NCBI GenBank assembly: GCA_003116995.1
Contig: BDSL01000051.1
Location: forward strand, 617,912-681,911
From: Yamagishiella unicocca
Lineage: Eukaryota > Chlorophyta > Chlorophyceae > Chlamydomonadales > Volvocaceae
Length of the DNA: 64,000 nt
Reading direction: 5' to 3'
The translations under genes were made by a program, and so were the position numbers. This document shows, in pieces, positions 21,890 to 39,342 of this stretch. The stretch's first letter is position 1; the number at the start of each line of letters is the position of its first letter. A model generated the notes under the pieces. It was not told where the DNA came from, made no database searches, and saw only the letters and a list, made by a program, of their open reading frames with translations.

Positions 21890-24115
21890 GCCGCCGCATT
21901 GCGTCACAGGGTAAAGCTATCGCTGCCATGAGCAGGCGATGGAAGGCGCTCCATGTGCATGCCTGGGACCCCTGTGGTCTGTCATGGCCCCATCCATCGC
22001 ATTCGTGGAATGCAGTGTGGGTGGAAGTGAGACCAGTCTGACCAGCGTTTTGTACTACATCTTACGGTTGGTCGCTGTGGAGAAGCGGTGGGCCCGCTTT
22101 TGTAGGTGACGAGGGAGGCCTGGCAGCAAGCGATGACAGCTAATACCGGTGTGGATGGGGGAATGGGTTGACATTTGACACTGAACGGGCATGCTGCCAC
22201 CGTGGAAATCTGTCGCGTAAGCTCGGTTGCGCGTCACGCGACTGGGCAGGCGCTGTGGTTCAAATCATCGTACACCATGTGCCGTTGGACAGAAACTGTC
22301 GAAAATGACGCAAGTGCGTAAGACCCCGTCACACGCAACATTTGGTGGATGGTCATGGAGTCTTGTTTGTTGGTGGACATTGGAATTTTTTTGCATGTTG
22401 AGATTGCTGACGGAGCCAACCTACCACACGCACGCATCTGGGTTTCGAATATCTGGTTCTGCGACACATCTCGCATGTGAGCCATTTACATGCGTCGTTG
22501 GCATCCTACTGTCTTTGTGTGTAGATGTGATGCGCAATACCAGGGAATGGTGGAATGTCTGCAGGGGCGAAGCTAACGGTTCTGGTTGCTCTTAACCATA
22601 GGTGCGCAGTCGTATTGCGTTAAGGACGGAACGACGCTTCATGCGGCATAACCGTCCGGACGAATATGTCATCGTATTTGAGCTGTGTTTCATGGAGCTT
22701 AGGGCAACTCCAACGCCCTTGCCTAAGCTCCATGAATTTGTTTTGATCCACTTTTGCTGGGGGCGTCCTTCAGCTTTGCGTTCGCGGAACGCAAATAGCG
22801 GCGCAAAATCAAGAAGGCATTCTACGCACAGACGAGGTGTACACGTGCATAGATGCCACAAGACACGACAATGGCCTTAGCAATTTGGTTGGTTCCTGTG
22901 GAATGATTTTGTTCTTGCGCTGCTTTTGTGCTGCGGTCTTGCTATCTTGGGAGAGAATAAATGTCCATGCCGTTATCGGTTAGTTGGCCTCTCATATTTT
23001 TTGTGCCGAACTTTGCTGGCATGTTGCTTAATTCTGCGGCCTGGTGCTTCGGTTATACATAATATTGTAAAGCGGCATGACCTGGACATGTAGTGGCATT
23101 AGATATCCTCGGCTTGGGATCCACTTGGTGACATCCAACCAATCACTTGCAACTGTATGGTCGTCCGCCATCCAAGCTTAGGTAGGCAAGGACATGTTGG
23201 CGCCGACGTATATCCTCGAAGCAATGCCCTGCCAAGTATGCCGACGCAGACATCGCGCCTTACGGACGGTCAAGATAAGCCTTATCCGTCCTGATGAAGC
23301 TGAAACGCGGCGTCCGGTGCGGTAGAGGACCCATGGGTCATAGTTCTAGTGCCTATGGTTACCCCAGCGTGCATAAGTAGTTATATGTCAATGGACGAGC
23401 ACTTGTGAAGTACCTGCACGGACGATAGTTTGCCGCCTTCAATTACTTCGTACGCTAGGAGATGAGAACACTGCAGGTGAACAAAGACGGCCGGCGCATA
23501 CGATTCTGGCATGCCAAGCAATCGAACCTTTGGAAGCACCTGGAGTTATCAGCTGCTGAAGTTACATGCGGCCTTCGCAGGCCATTCGTAGTCGTGGAGT
23601 CACATCTCACGTGTCAGTAAGTCAGGTAATCGCTCCGGAAACATCTCGCACTCTCGACACGAACCAAAAATTCGCCAAGCAGCGAAACTGGCCAAGCCTA
23701 CGCCTGCCACAACACCCTGGTTTATCACCACCTGTTGGCTAAGCTAACGTCTTTAACAGTCTATGCATGGTCGCAGTCAAGGGCTCGCCCATCGTTGACT
23801 CCCATCCCTCGTACACCATTCAACGGTATACGCCGAACCCAATCGTAGATACCAGCGTCAGACGCTGCGATTGCTTTCGTTAGCAATCTATGTGCCACAC
23901 CTCCCGTCCTGACCCGTACACTACATCCGGCGACCGGCACGCCCTGTTCACCCTTCCGACGCCCTCGACACCTGAGTACCGCCATGCATGTATCCCGCTC
24001 GCGCCGTCGTTTTGAAGCAACGGTTGCCGAGCCACTGCACCCCACGTGCTAGCAGCAGGCATGCTGCAAACGTGTCCATCCTCCGCCGCCAGCCCATACG
24101 TCGGTCACGAAGGGT
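21890..24115. other. Gene-poor stretch between convergent genes
   Basis: It lies between the stop of the small membrane protein (+) and the stop of EF-G (-), so it should hold two 3' UTRs. TGTAA at 23066-23070 and TTACA (minus-strand TGTAA) at 23562-23566 are candidate poly(A) signals. No convincing exon is seen on either strand. A strong hairpin lies at 22689-22736. Confidence 0.5.
22689..22736. repeat. Perfect 15-bp inverted repeat (hairpin)
   Basis: TTCATGGAGCTTAGG at 22689-22703 is exactly complementary to CCTAAGCTCCATGAA at 22722-22736, with an 18-nt spacer. The spacer can add a few more pairs around GGGC/GCCC. If the upstream gene's 3' UTR extends to 23070, this stem-loop would be in it. 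Confidence 0.85.
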
Positions 24116-27100
24116 TTATGCCACAGACGACTTTGCCTTGGCGACGATGTCCTGCTGGATGTTGGGCGGGACGACCTCGTACTTGTCGAGCTGCATGGTG
24201 TACTGGGCGCGACCCTTGGTCATGCCGCGGAGCACCGAGACGTACTGGAACATCTCAGACAGGGGCACGAACGCCTGCACCAGCTTCATGCCGCCCGGCT
24301 TGTCCTCGAACTTGTTGATCAGGCCACGACGACTGTTCAGGTCGCCAATGACGTCACCCATGTGGTCCTCGGGCGTCATCACCTCCACCTTCATGATCGG
24401 CTCCAGCAGGCGGGCACCGCACTTGCCCATCGCCTCACGGAAGGCACCGCGGGCGGCGATCTGGAAGGCAAGCGCGTTCGAGTCGACCTCATGGTACGAG
24501 CCGTCGTACAGAGTGCACGTGACGTCCACAACGGGGAAACCTGCAGTGGCCGAATTGGAGGTTGGGACATGTCATTTCGGATCGCGAAACGCTGTAACCG
24601 TTCCACCATCCGCAAGGTCACCAAAAAAAAGCAATACTTATTGCCCTCGGGTATCATGGGGCGTTACTTCGGAAGGGACGTTAGTGGCTTGTAACGCGGA
24701 AACCCATGGTGGCCCAGTACGTACCGGCCAGCGAGCCATTGCTCATGCACTCCTCCAGGCCCTTGACCACACCAGGCACGTACTCCTTGGGCACGGTGCC
24801 ACCGCGGATCTCCGACTTGAACACGAAGCCGGTGCCCGCCTCGCCGGGCTCGAAGCGGATGGCAACGTCGGCGAACTGGCCAGAGCCACCAGACTGCTTC
24901 TTGTGCACGTAGCGCACCTCGTTGGTGCGGCTGATGCCCTCACGGTAGTTGACCTGCGGGGCTCCCACCTCGCACTCCACCTTGAACTCGCGACGGAGGC
25001 GGTCCACGATGATTTCCAGGTGCAGCTCACCCATGCCCTCGATGATGGTCTGCAAGAGGAATGAACAAATGAACGCGCACGTTGGGGCCACCGTGCCGGT
25101 GCAGACGAAAGTGCATACATTGCAACCAAACTGTACGAGAGCGCAGTCCACGTCACGAGTTATGCCAGGCAGTCGAGCGACAAACGGGGAAGGTACCGAA
25201 AATGCTGCGCACTCGTACCTGGTTGGTCTCCTCATCGCGGGAGTAGCCGAATGAGGGGTCCTCCTGGGCCAGCTTGTTCAAGCCCATTCCCATCTTCTCC
25301 AGGTCGGCCTTCGACTTGGGTTCGATGGCGATCTTGATCACGGGGTCGGGGAAGTCCATCTTCTCCAGGATGACAGGCGCCTTGTCGTCGCATAGCGTCT
25401 CACCTGCAAACGAGCCAGGACCATTGTGCCACATCGAGACTTGATGGAACTGGCGAGCTGGGAAGGACCATGCTGGGCACATTGCCGCCATGTAGCAAGT
25501 TATCCGTAAGGCTCTACTTATAATTATCCGTAAGCCAGGTACTCTGTTCGAACTAATTCGCTCGTGTGCTCATCCCTCCTCGCCCCTTAGCACAGGCCCC
25601 AACGCTCACCAGTGACGACGTCCTTCAGGCCGCCGATGGCCACGATATCACCAGCGAAAGCCACCTTGATGTCCTCACGGTTGTTGGCGTGCATCATCAT
25701 CAGGCGCCCGATGCGCTCCTTCTTGTTCTTGTTAGAGTTGAGGGCGTACGAGCCGGCCTCCAGCACGCCGGAGTAGATGCGGCAGAAGGTCAGCGAGCCG
25801 ACGAAGGGGTCGGTCATGATCTTGAAGCACAGGCCCGAGAAGGGCGCGGAGTCGTCGGCGTTGCGGATCATCGACACCTCAGCGTCGAACATATCCACGC
25901 CCTGCACAGCGCGACGCGGCAGGGCAACTGCTTCAGGAGGCAGGGGAGATTTGGACATGAGCTGGTGCACTACCCACATACTCCTCGAGCTACGAGCAGA
26001 TGTTGGGCATTCTTTTCGCTTAAGATAGCCGATCACCTTGCTCAAATTCCCGAGGCCCTAAAACTCCCTCCAACCAAGGGTTAACATAATTTCAAAACCC
26101 AGGTTCAAGTTTTTACACGCACCGTCACAGCCTCAATGTCCAGAGGGCTGGGCAGGTACTTGATGACGGCGTCCAGCAGCGGCTGCACACCCTTGTTCTT
26201 GAAGGCGGTGCCGCATACAATGGGCACGAACGCCTGGGCGATGGTGCCCTTGCGGATCAGGCGCTCAATGGTGACGTCGTCGGGCATTTCACCCTGAACG
26301 GATGGCAGGACAGACCGTTAGGAGCGATCGTCAGGAGGCGAGGCTGCGCGACGACGCCGACGACGCTCTGCAATACATAACTAATAATGTCCATGCGGGT
26401 CCTTACATTACAACCCAACATCCTCGCACACAGCTTGCACTGCTGCACATCAACACGGTTGTCCAGCAGGGATGCCACATATCTCACCTACTAATAAATG
26501 CTATGTTTGTTTAAAAACCGGATAAGATGGGACGTTCCATTGCGGTCCTTCCTTAGTCCAATCGTTGGGGTGACCGATTCAGTATTCCAGGTAGCTCACT
26601 GTTCCTCCGACGCCCTCCACCGCTGACCGGATACGCAGCCTTGTTGGTTATCCACTGCTGTATTCGGCCCCACCCCCGAATCAAAAATTGGCCTCACCTC
26701 AAAGTACTTCTCCAGAACCTCATCGTCCTGCTCCACGACCATGTCGATAAGCTTCTGGCGGTACTCCTCTGCCTGCGTTGAATCGCGAGGTGAAGAGGCC
26801 CAACAGTCAGCCAGCTGTACGCATCCTTGCCCCTCGCTGAACGGTGAAACCCTTCAACCCAAATTGCAGGACGCACCTTGGCGGCCATGTCCTCAGGGAT
26901 GTCCAGCTCATCGAACTTGGCGCCCAGCTCCTCACCGTTCCATACGATAGCCTTCATCTTGACCAGGTCAATGAGACCCTTGAACTGGTCCTCCGAGCCT
27001 GTGAATGTCAACCGCACAACGTGCGGTGGTGTAAGCTCGCGACGTTGACGACATGGCCGGAGCGAAACTTCCTGGCAGGTCCAGCTCAAGCCGCTTGGTT

Positions 27101-29043
27101 AAACGAAACTGCCGGTGGTCGCATTCACGGCGTTCGCTCACACTAGCTGGCTGGTGGTGCAACCAAAACCAATCAGGCACCTAGCTTACCGATCGGCAGC
27201 TGAATGACGAGCGGGTTAGCGCCCAGGTTGGACACCACCATCTTCACGCAGTTGTAGAAGTCAGCACCCAGGCGATCCATCTTGTTGATGAAGCAGATGC
27301 GGGGCACCTGCACGTGCGCGTGTGATGATGTTCGTTATATCCGCCGGGCGGCAGAATAATGGGGCTATTCCGCAAACCAATGCGAGCAAGTTTTGCCAAT
27401 CCTGCCCTAACTTCATCGCCCTGCCGGGCACAGTTGACATGTTGGTGAAGTGTCGGCAAAATGCGAAACGCTAGCTGCCGTGCGTGTCTTGCGGAGCCCG
27501 TGATTAGGTTTACGAGTGCCCTATATTATTTGACCCCATCCCTTGCCTGCGCAAGCGTTATTGCGCCTTCCCAGTGTCCGTCCAACTTTACAGTCCTAAC
27601 CATGATCAACATACTGAACAATATGTCGTGTTTCGCCAAGGGTGTTATGAAGAATGCTGCTACACGGTATGCCCCACTGTGATTTCACGCCGAGTGCCAC
27701 CATCAGCTTTGTGTCCTCCAAAAACAACTTATACTTGAGATGTCAATGTCCTTCGCTTCCCTAGCTCATGTCAACACGAGTGAAGCTTTGATGCGCAGCT
27801 CACCTTGTACTTATCGGCCTGGCGCCACACAGTCTCCGACTGCGGCTCCACGCCCGACACGGCGTCGAAAACCGCTACGGCACCATCCAGCACGCGCAGA
27901 GCACGCTCCACCTACATCGTAAAGTTGGATCGAGAGGGGTGTGCTCAAGCTGTTGTGCGACGTACCCAAAACCACGAACCCAAGCCAGGAGAGACAAGAC
28001 TAGGAGGCATGCACTTCCACTCTTCACGCCCAGCGCTCGCAAATTCCTCGATGTGTGTATTAGCGTTATTAGATTGAGGATACTGTTCTTTCAGGACGAC
28101 GAAATTCAGACGTTTGTATCAGAACCCCGCACCTCCAGGGTGAAGTCCACGTGGCCGGGGGTGTCGATAATGTTAATGCGGTGGTCCTTCCACATGCAGG
28201 TGGTGGCAGCGGCGGTAATGGTAATACCACGCTCCTGCTCCTGGACCATCCAGTCCATAGTGGCAGTGCCCTCGTGCACCTCGCCGATCTTGTAGGACTT
28301 GCCCGTGTAGTACAGGACGCGCTCGGTGGTGGTCGTCTGCACAGGAGCGACGTTAGGGCGCATCTTATTTGTGCCCAAGGCTGTCTTTCGCACTAGGACT
28401 TGTTTGGGGGGAAATAGTTCAAGAAAAACGCGTCGGCTCGAACACGAAAGAAGACTCCCCACAGATACTCGGAAATGTTCATCGCACCCACACAACAGAT
28501 TATACCGCATACGCCCAAACCTCGCCACTCAGGACGCAATGCATCCACTGGGATGAAAGATTTAGTGAATTGCCATGCTCTCGTGTCGCACCTTGCCGGC
28601 ATCGATATGGGCCATGATACCTATGTTGCGGTACTTGTCCAGGGGCCACTCACGGCGGGAATCTGAGGTCGGGCATTAGAGGACGACGGTGACAAAGGTT
28701 CCTTTTGGCGTAATTGCACCATTGAACTCACCGTTGGTGGGGGCAGGTGAGATTGCGGCATTGCAAGCCATACGGGCAGCACGACGCACGGTCAGGCGAG
28801 TCGTGGCAGACCGGCGGCAGCCAGCCTGCAGGTATAGCAAACGAACGAGATGTGAGTCGGCATATCCGGCCGCCGCACAGCTGGATCGCCCTAAACGCTG
28901 AATTTGCCTACCTTGAAAGCAGCCTGGTAGCTGTGGACCATAACAGCGCCCGTCACGGCCTTCACGGCCGACGAGACCGGGGCCACAACTTGGCGCTTAA
29001 GCGCCTGGCGAGTCGACGCCTTCATGCCGGACTTGAGAGCCAT
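24116..29043 (-). CDS. Elongation factor G, chloroplast (cpEF-G)
   Basis: EF-G is the translational GTPase that moves tRNA-mRNA through the ribosome; this is the plastid form. Thirteen minus-strand exons fit phase: 28912-29043, 28732-28825, 28592-28662, 28133-28336, 27804-27911, 27190-27307, 26877-26998, 26698-26772, 26123-26293, 25610-25901, 25219-25403, 24725-25049 and 24116-24540, total 2322 nt, 773 aa. Residues 1-75 form a basic, Ala-rich transit peptide ([20 protein letters not shown]). G1 AHIDAGKTTTTE lies at about 93-104, switch region [11 protein letters not shown]3 DTPGHVD at about 157-163, and G4 NKMD at about 211-214. Later domains include [28 protein letters not shown] and the C-terminal [20 protein letters not shown]. 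The length is normal for the plastid enzyme. It is divergent from UROD. Confidence 0.95.
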
Positions 29044-31048
29044 TTTTACGCTCTGTCCTATGGCACAGAAAATGTACAAGAGATGGGATTGGCACGTAGT
29101 TTATTGGGTCGTCGCCGTCGCACAGACCGCACGACGGAATTGTGGTCCACCGCCTTTCCGTACTAATATGTGGGCGAGCATACCTGCGTCCGCGTTCACG
29201 AATCGTAATTCACCATCGCATCTAACATTTCATCATGTTACAGTGTTACAGATAATCTCAGGGGAATCTGTCATTTGGGCTATGAGCACAATTTTTAATC
29301 GTATCTGTGCCAATAACCTGCTGCCATAGTAACATGTCCCTTAACCACTGCACATCGTGTGCTGCAATCATAGCTTACCCTCAGACAAGGCTACATCTGG
29401 TGCTGTTCCGCGTTTTGGCGGGATTTAGGCCGGTCCTGACTGCCAAACATGATGGGATTGCCAAAACCCATGGAGAGTGTCGTCGCTCTGCGTACATACT
29501 TCACGGGGAACCAAAACAGCCTGGATGCACCACAATGTTGGAGGCGTCGGTCTATTCATGTGGATTGGGAGTGTTTCACATATGGGCCTTGGTCCGTGAC
29601 TAACCTGATCCGGCCGATCCACAGCGTCGGCTCCTGACCGAGGCCCGTGTGCTCGAAATCCATTAAACTGGAGTGCTCGGTTTGCCTCTGGACTTCCTAG
29701 GTTACTTGGGTATGGGCGCGACAAAAAGCATGACAGCGGAGTGGGGGACGCCATTCAGGGCTAATTCAGGGCTTAGGGGACGCCACTCAGATCTAACCCA
29801 CGACATTCCGTTAGGAGCGGAGTGTGCCGCATCGTTGATTGGATAGGTCCTCCCACCAAAGATTTGGGGCTTTCAGATTCTGCCATTCAAGGTTTGCCAT
29901 TCCGCTCGTGTTTTCCTGCCGTATAGACTTAAACAAGATATGGTGAACAAAGGGGTTTACAAACAAGACCCGCTTACGCGACGTGCTCGGAATGGCGACA
30001 TGAACTAGGGGGAATAGCACGTGGCACTACCGTTTACAAGTGAATTGTGTGAACGCAGAAGGGTGAACGACCCCACGGTCATCCCATGCCCCACCGCCAA
30101 GCCTCATGGCTCCACGTTTTGGTCTTGAGACCACTATATCAGTAACTCCTACTAGAAAGCAAGTGAGGCCACGGGAAAAGACCTACCGACGCAGGGCCAG
30201 GGGCCGCCTGTCAACGTGGGCATTGCGCACCTGGATACAGTATTAGATACACTGCTGGATACACCGCCATTCCTACCTGGCTTGCTCCTGGTCCATGTCT
30301 AGACGGCGGAGCTCCACGTTCGTGTCCTCTGCAAAGTTGCTGGGCGGTTTGCTCGGGCCTCTCTTCCTCCAGTCTGGCCGACCAGGATCGACCGATGCCT
30401 GCAGCTGCCTCTTTAACCAGATAAGACCAGTTATACCGTTTCACTCTGGGTGTCCTAGGCCTCGACGGGCCTCCGTATGATAGTGCTGAAGGGGGTAAGC
30501 CAGGCCCTGTGATGCGCTTCGCAGGCCCTTCGCCCTCCCTGGCCCTTCGCCTTGTGCCAATCATATGGTACCTACATATCTCCGCAGGGTAGCTGAAGTC
30601 ATAGCTGGATGTCACACAGTTAGGATCGTTCTCAATTGTGGGAACAAACATACACCGTTTTACACCAGCCCCGGGCGCCCCACCACCACCTGTAGTGCCC
30701 AAACCTACCCTCAATGCTAAGAGTGATCGTGGACAAGGGATAATATGGATTGAACTTGGAGATTCGGTTTGAATCAGTTTAATCGTTGACTCCCTTGCAC
30801 CAGGCCTGTACGGTGTACAGCACACGACGTGCGAAGATCATGCATGTATGCAGCCCCAGGATGCAATAATCAGTTGTGTCCAGCGCAATTTGCTGGCCGT
30901 AAATATATTGTTCAGGAATTCGCCCTCAAATTGCACCTTGGCCTGGGTAGGAGTCACCAAAGCGCCAGTGCTGCGCCGCAACACTTAGAGGATAGCCTTA
31001 TTTTATAGATCACCATTTCCTAGCGTGATCAATTATACATCTCCACAA
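29044..31048. other. Divergent intergenic region between EF-G and UROD
   Basis: This 2.0-kb region separates two divergent plastid-protein genes and should hold both promoters. A minus-strand ORF at 30211-30825 (204 aa) has no recognisable domain and no strong codon bias. A short imperfect direct repeat around GGGGACGCCA(T/C)TCAG occurs at about 29740 and 29778. Nothing else is supported. Confidence 0.5.
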
Positions 31049-34000
31049 ATGACGGGCTCAGCGACCATGGCGCACCATGGTCTTGGCCGCAGCGCCGTTC
31101 TTCGCCATCAAGCGTTCAAGCCTATCACTGTTGGTATGTCAAGGGCGCAAGCAGTGATCGTCAAGGCGCAGCCGGCGTCAGGTGGCGTGCAGGACCCTCT
31201 GATGGTGCGCGCTGCTCGCGGCGAGAAGGTGGAGCGCGCCCCGTGCTGGATGATGCGCCAGGCGGGCCGGTAAGTTGGGTTAGTGTTTTGGGTCTCGAAT
31301 GCCGGCTGCTCAATTTACTTGTCATGCACACCCGCCAATTGCCCCCGCCGTCGCTTTCGACGCGCAGCTATCAGAAGACGTATCGAGAACTCGCTAAGAA
31401 ACACCCTTCTTTCCGTGAGCGCTCTGAGACGACGGAGCTCATCGTGGAGATCAGCCTGCAGCCGTGGACCTCCTTCAAGCCGGATGGCGTTATTCTGTTC
31501 AGCGACATCCTTACGCCGCTTCCCGGAATCGGTGTCAATTTTGATATCGATGACAACAAGGGCCCTATTATCGATACACCTATTCGCAGCTTGGATCAGG
31601 TGAAGCAGCTGCACGACATGGACTTCAGCAAAGTGGACTTCGTCGGCAGGTGCGAGTGCTTCTTGTGTCTCTCTTTCGTAGTTGCGGTGGTGAGTATGAC
31701 TCATGGGCATGAAAGTCCTTGGGGCATCCACATGCGATTCACGGGTTGGGCAGCTCATTTGACGGGGAACAACCCTGGGCGGCAAGCGCTGGCGTGGACC
31801 CCCCCGTATCAAACCTGTCAGCAGCATCGGTTCCATTCTGTCTTAAGAAAGGAAAACCATCTATCGGTTCATTATGTGTAGCTATGCAAGATCCAGCAAC
31901 AGTCTTGGAATGCCAGATTGTGCATACGACGACTTCGTATCTGCTGGTGCCAATTGTGCTAGCAAGATGTGTGACTCGGGCCGGGTGCAACGTTGCGTGC
32001 CCAAGGCTTCCATTAGGTACGCCAGCTGAAAGATGCATGGAAACCCAGCGTGCACATGACCACATGCAGTCGGTTTTGGCCTCGGCGGCATACCATTGAA
32101 GGATGTGCATAGGAGTTTCCTCCCCGGACAGTATCAGTAACTGCCTTCACGGAAGCGTCCGAAGAGCCTATGATCCCCGGACAGTATCAGTAAGTGCCCT
32201 CACGGAAGCATCCAAAAAGCCTATGCTTTTGGGCGATAAACGCAAGGTATGGCGGTCGGGCGGCATCACGTTTGCCGCCCGCCTTTTGTTTGATCACATC
32301 CAGCAGATTTAGGTTACATCGTGCGGGTGCTGTGCGCGTCTTGCCTGGCCGACGTCCTCTTGGTCGTTCTTGGCTTGGGTCTGTATACCATTCACCCTTT
32401 AGCACGGCATCTGCAAATCATTACTTCAACAGTTAATAGTCCGTACAAGGTGGTCTGGTACCGAGGGTGGCTGTCCGTGCATTGACCCGGGTTATCGCAC
32501 ATTGGTTTCCGTCTCTGCAAGCGTGGTTTGCCACGAGGACCTCGACGGGTGCGACAAGGAACCCCACGCGGCCCGGCCCTGGCCCTTGCTCCTGCATTCT
32601 GCTCTAGAGTTACAGCGACATTGTTGTCCTTTAGCAATTTGTGGTTCCATAAACCAGCGATTGATGTCCGCCGAACACCAGTCTCCGTAGCGTACGGCGG
32701 GGCTGCATTCCGTTCTGTTTCGTTCCACCGGTTAACGACAGCATCTGAAGGAGCGGAGCCAACAAAGCGAAAGTGGTTGCAAGGCAGTTGACGCCGGCAT
32801 AGTCACGGCTTGCTTGCTGCGGGCTGTCTTGACTGCGATCCCAACCCTACTGCAGGCTGCCTGCTTACCGCCTGCATGCCCATGTATGCTTCCAGGCATG
32901 TTGCAGGGACGTCGAGCAGTCCTTCCACCTCCCACGTCAATGTTCCTCCATCAGCACCCGATGGTGAAGCAGCGGTCCCTGTTTCACCCCTCCCACACAC
33001 CACCACCACACTTGCGGCGTATGCACACAACTGACGTCTTGCTGCTGGTACCCGTGCCACGACGGTGCTTCCACACAGGGCCCTGACACAGCTGCGGTCT
33101 GAGGTGAACAACGAGGCGGCGGTGCTGGGCTTCGTGGGCTCTCCCTGGACCCTTGCCACGTACCTGATCGAGGGCGGCTCCACGTCGCTCTACAAGACAA
33201 TTAAGACGATGTGCTTCTCTGCACCCGAGGTGCTGGACGCTCTCCTCACGAAGCTGGCTGACGCAATGGCGGCATACATAAAGTACCAGATCCGCGCTGG
33301 CGCGCAGTGTGTGCAGATCTTCGACTCTTGGGGCGGCCAGCTGCCGCCCCGCGAGTGGGAAAGGTGGGCGCCGGCGGCCCGGGGGGAGGGGATAACTGTG
33401 GTTTTGTGTGTTTGCGGCAAGGCGGGGCAACTAATGCCGAACGTCGTATGGATGGTTCCAGGCGGCTGGCGATCATTCCGTTCGTGATGACCAGCCATGT
33501 ATGGACCAGAGAAAAAGCAACACCTGATGCGAGGGCCCCGGTGCTGGCCATGTCCGCCAATGGCCTCGCCAGCCTGGAAATCCGCGTGTACGGTACTACA
33601 CTAGACAGCCTGTCGGCCCTGCACCCTAATCACGATAGCGGCGTCCTGACGACTGGTGCCACTCGTCGCTGCCTCTCCCGCGACCTCTGCCGCCCGCAGG
33701 TGGAGCGCCCCCTACCTGAAGCGCATCATCGCCTCTGTCAAGGAGGAGTACCCCACGGTGCCGCTGACGCTGTACGCCAACGGCTCCGGAGGCCTCCTGG
33801 AGCGCCTTTCGGCGACGGGTGCTGATGTGGTGGGCGTGGACTGGACCACCGACATGGCGGATGCCCGGCGGCGGATAGCCAGCAACGTGTCCGTGCAGGG
33901 CAACGTCGATCCCGCCATCCTGTTTGCGTCTCAGGTGCGTTTGCGAAGCGCTGCACGAGTGAGGGTAACACTGATTACGAGGCCCCTGGGCCTCAACCAG

Positions 34001-34516
34001 CCGAAGATGTGGTGGACGCATATGCTGCGTCCGTGGTATTGTCAGGAAAGAGAATCAAGCGCCAGCGAGCGGGCTGGTGTCTGGGCAGCGGGCGCACATC
34101 ACAAGGTTGCGACCCTCTCAGCAGTGTCGAGTAGCCGCCCCGCTTGTACCAGTGCCAAGCGCAGGACGGCCAGCGGCCCAGCAAGGCAGGGACCCGAACG
34201 CTTTGATACTTCGTGTCTTAACGACGGGACACACTAGTACGCATGAATGCTGTCCCTCAGTCCCTGCCTGCGCGATCCAATGTATTCTGGTTGTCCCGCA
34301 TTTCGTAATTGCCTCCAGCATGAACTAACATTGTTGCGTTCCGCACGACAGGACGCCATCGAGGAAGCGGTCCGGGATTGCCTTCGCAAGGGCGGCGGCC
34401 ACCGGCACATCCTCAACCTTGGGCACGGCGTTCTAGTGGGCACCCCCGAGGAGGGCGTCGCGCACATGTTCGACCTGTCCAAACGCCTGAGCTACGCCGA
34501 CGTGGCGCAGAACTGA
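31049..34516 (+). CDS. UROD: Uroporphyrinogen III decarboxylase, plastid
   Basis: It decarboxylates the four acetate side chains of uroporphyrinogen III to coproporphyrinogen III in haem and chlorophyll synthesis, in the plastid stroma. Five exons fit phase: 31049-31269, 31368-31649, 33079-33363, 33700-33934 and 34352-34516, total 1188 nt, 395 aa. The N-terminus ([20 protein letters not shown]) looks like a transit peptide; 31067 (ACCATGG context) is an alternative start. The first UROD signature, [11 protein letters not shown], crosses the exon 1/2 junction. [10 protein letters not shown] carries the catalytic aspartate, [17 protein letters not shown] is the second signature, and [10 protein letters not shown] and [15 protein letters not shown] follow. 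Intron 2 is long (1.4 kb) and contains a 53-bp tandem duplication. TGTAA at 34813-34817 is a candidate poly(A) signal. Confidence 0.95.
32121..32226 (+). repeat. 53-bp tandem duplication in UROD intron 2
   Basis: Units at 32121-32173 and 32174-32226 both start TCCCCGGACAGTATCAGTAA and differ at only a few positions. The duplication lies mid-intron, away from the splice sites. Confidence 0.85.
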
Positions 34517-35377
34517 TTGCGCAGGCGCAGCTAGGAAGAGAAGGGCTGACCGCTCCCGCATACTGCCGGTGGTTGCTGGAGGATGTGCAATTGATGGCTG
34601 ATAGCGGCTGATGCGATGAGCAGCAAATGCCTCGACACAGCGGTTCACGTGACAATACAGAGTCGTACAGATCGTTGGGTGACTCATGGTGCATAGCGAG
34701 TCTGCAGGAGTGCGTATGAACCTTATCTTCATTTCGTGTGGCTCATGGACAGATAGGAAGGCTTCATTCCTTGCAGCGCTTTACGGGGAGGGAGGGCTGC
34801 TCTTTGTATGCATGTAAAGATTTCTTCTGCCCTTCTAATTTTCATGAAACTACGTGTCTGGGAAAGATATTTGGCTGGGGAAACGACCCCCAGCCTCAAA
34901 ACCCACGAAGCGCCTGGAGTACCACGGGTAGAAGCTTGCGGGTCCCAGATGCTTAGGAAACGACCATACAGGTTTTACATGTGTCCTCAGTAAATGAAGC
35001 GTCCCGCCTTCTGGCAGTGTTTGTGGACCAATCACGCTACACAATTAGTCCGGATAGGTCAGTAAGGATAAGTCGCAAATGGCAAGTGCATGTCATCTCA
35101 CGAATTGTGGCTGACGCATTGCGAACCTTCCTATGTTGTCACATGCCTCCGCAGAACGCGGACAGTTTAGCAGTCGTCTCCGGATCAAAATGCATTGCAC
35201 CAGGAACCCAACTAAGTGCTTGCCCACGAGGAGCTCCAAGCCATCTCCGCCGTGCAGCCGTGCTTTCGTTGCAAGAGGTCCGCAGTCGAACACCCCCTTA
35301 GCAGCACCAACACCTAAGCGGTAACCAATCTTGTTTTCCGAAACCCGACCTCCAGCTTCAACCCTCAGCGAGGCCTT
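34517..35377. other. 3' flanks of convergent UROD and V-ATPase B genes
   Basis: No exon is seen. TGTAA at 34813-34817 (+) and TTACA at 34975-34979 (TGTAA on minus) are candidate poly(A) signals for UROD and the V-ATPase gene. If both are used, the two 3' UTRs come close without overlapping. Confidence 0.5.

Positions 35378-39342
<3,965 letters not shown>

Noticed and set aside
30211..30825. 204-aa minus-strand ORF between EF-G and UROD
   Set aside because: No domain, no codon bias, no splice context; lies in the expected promoter region.
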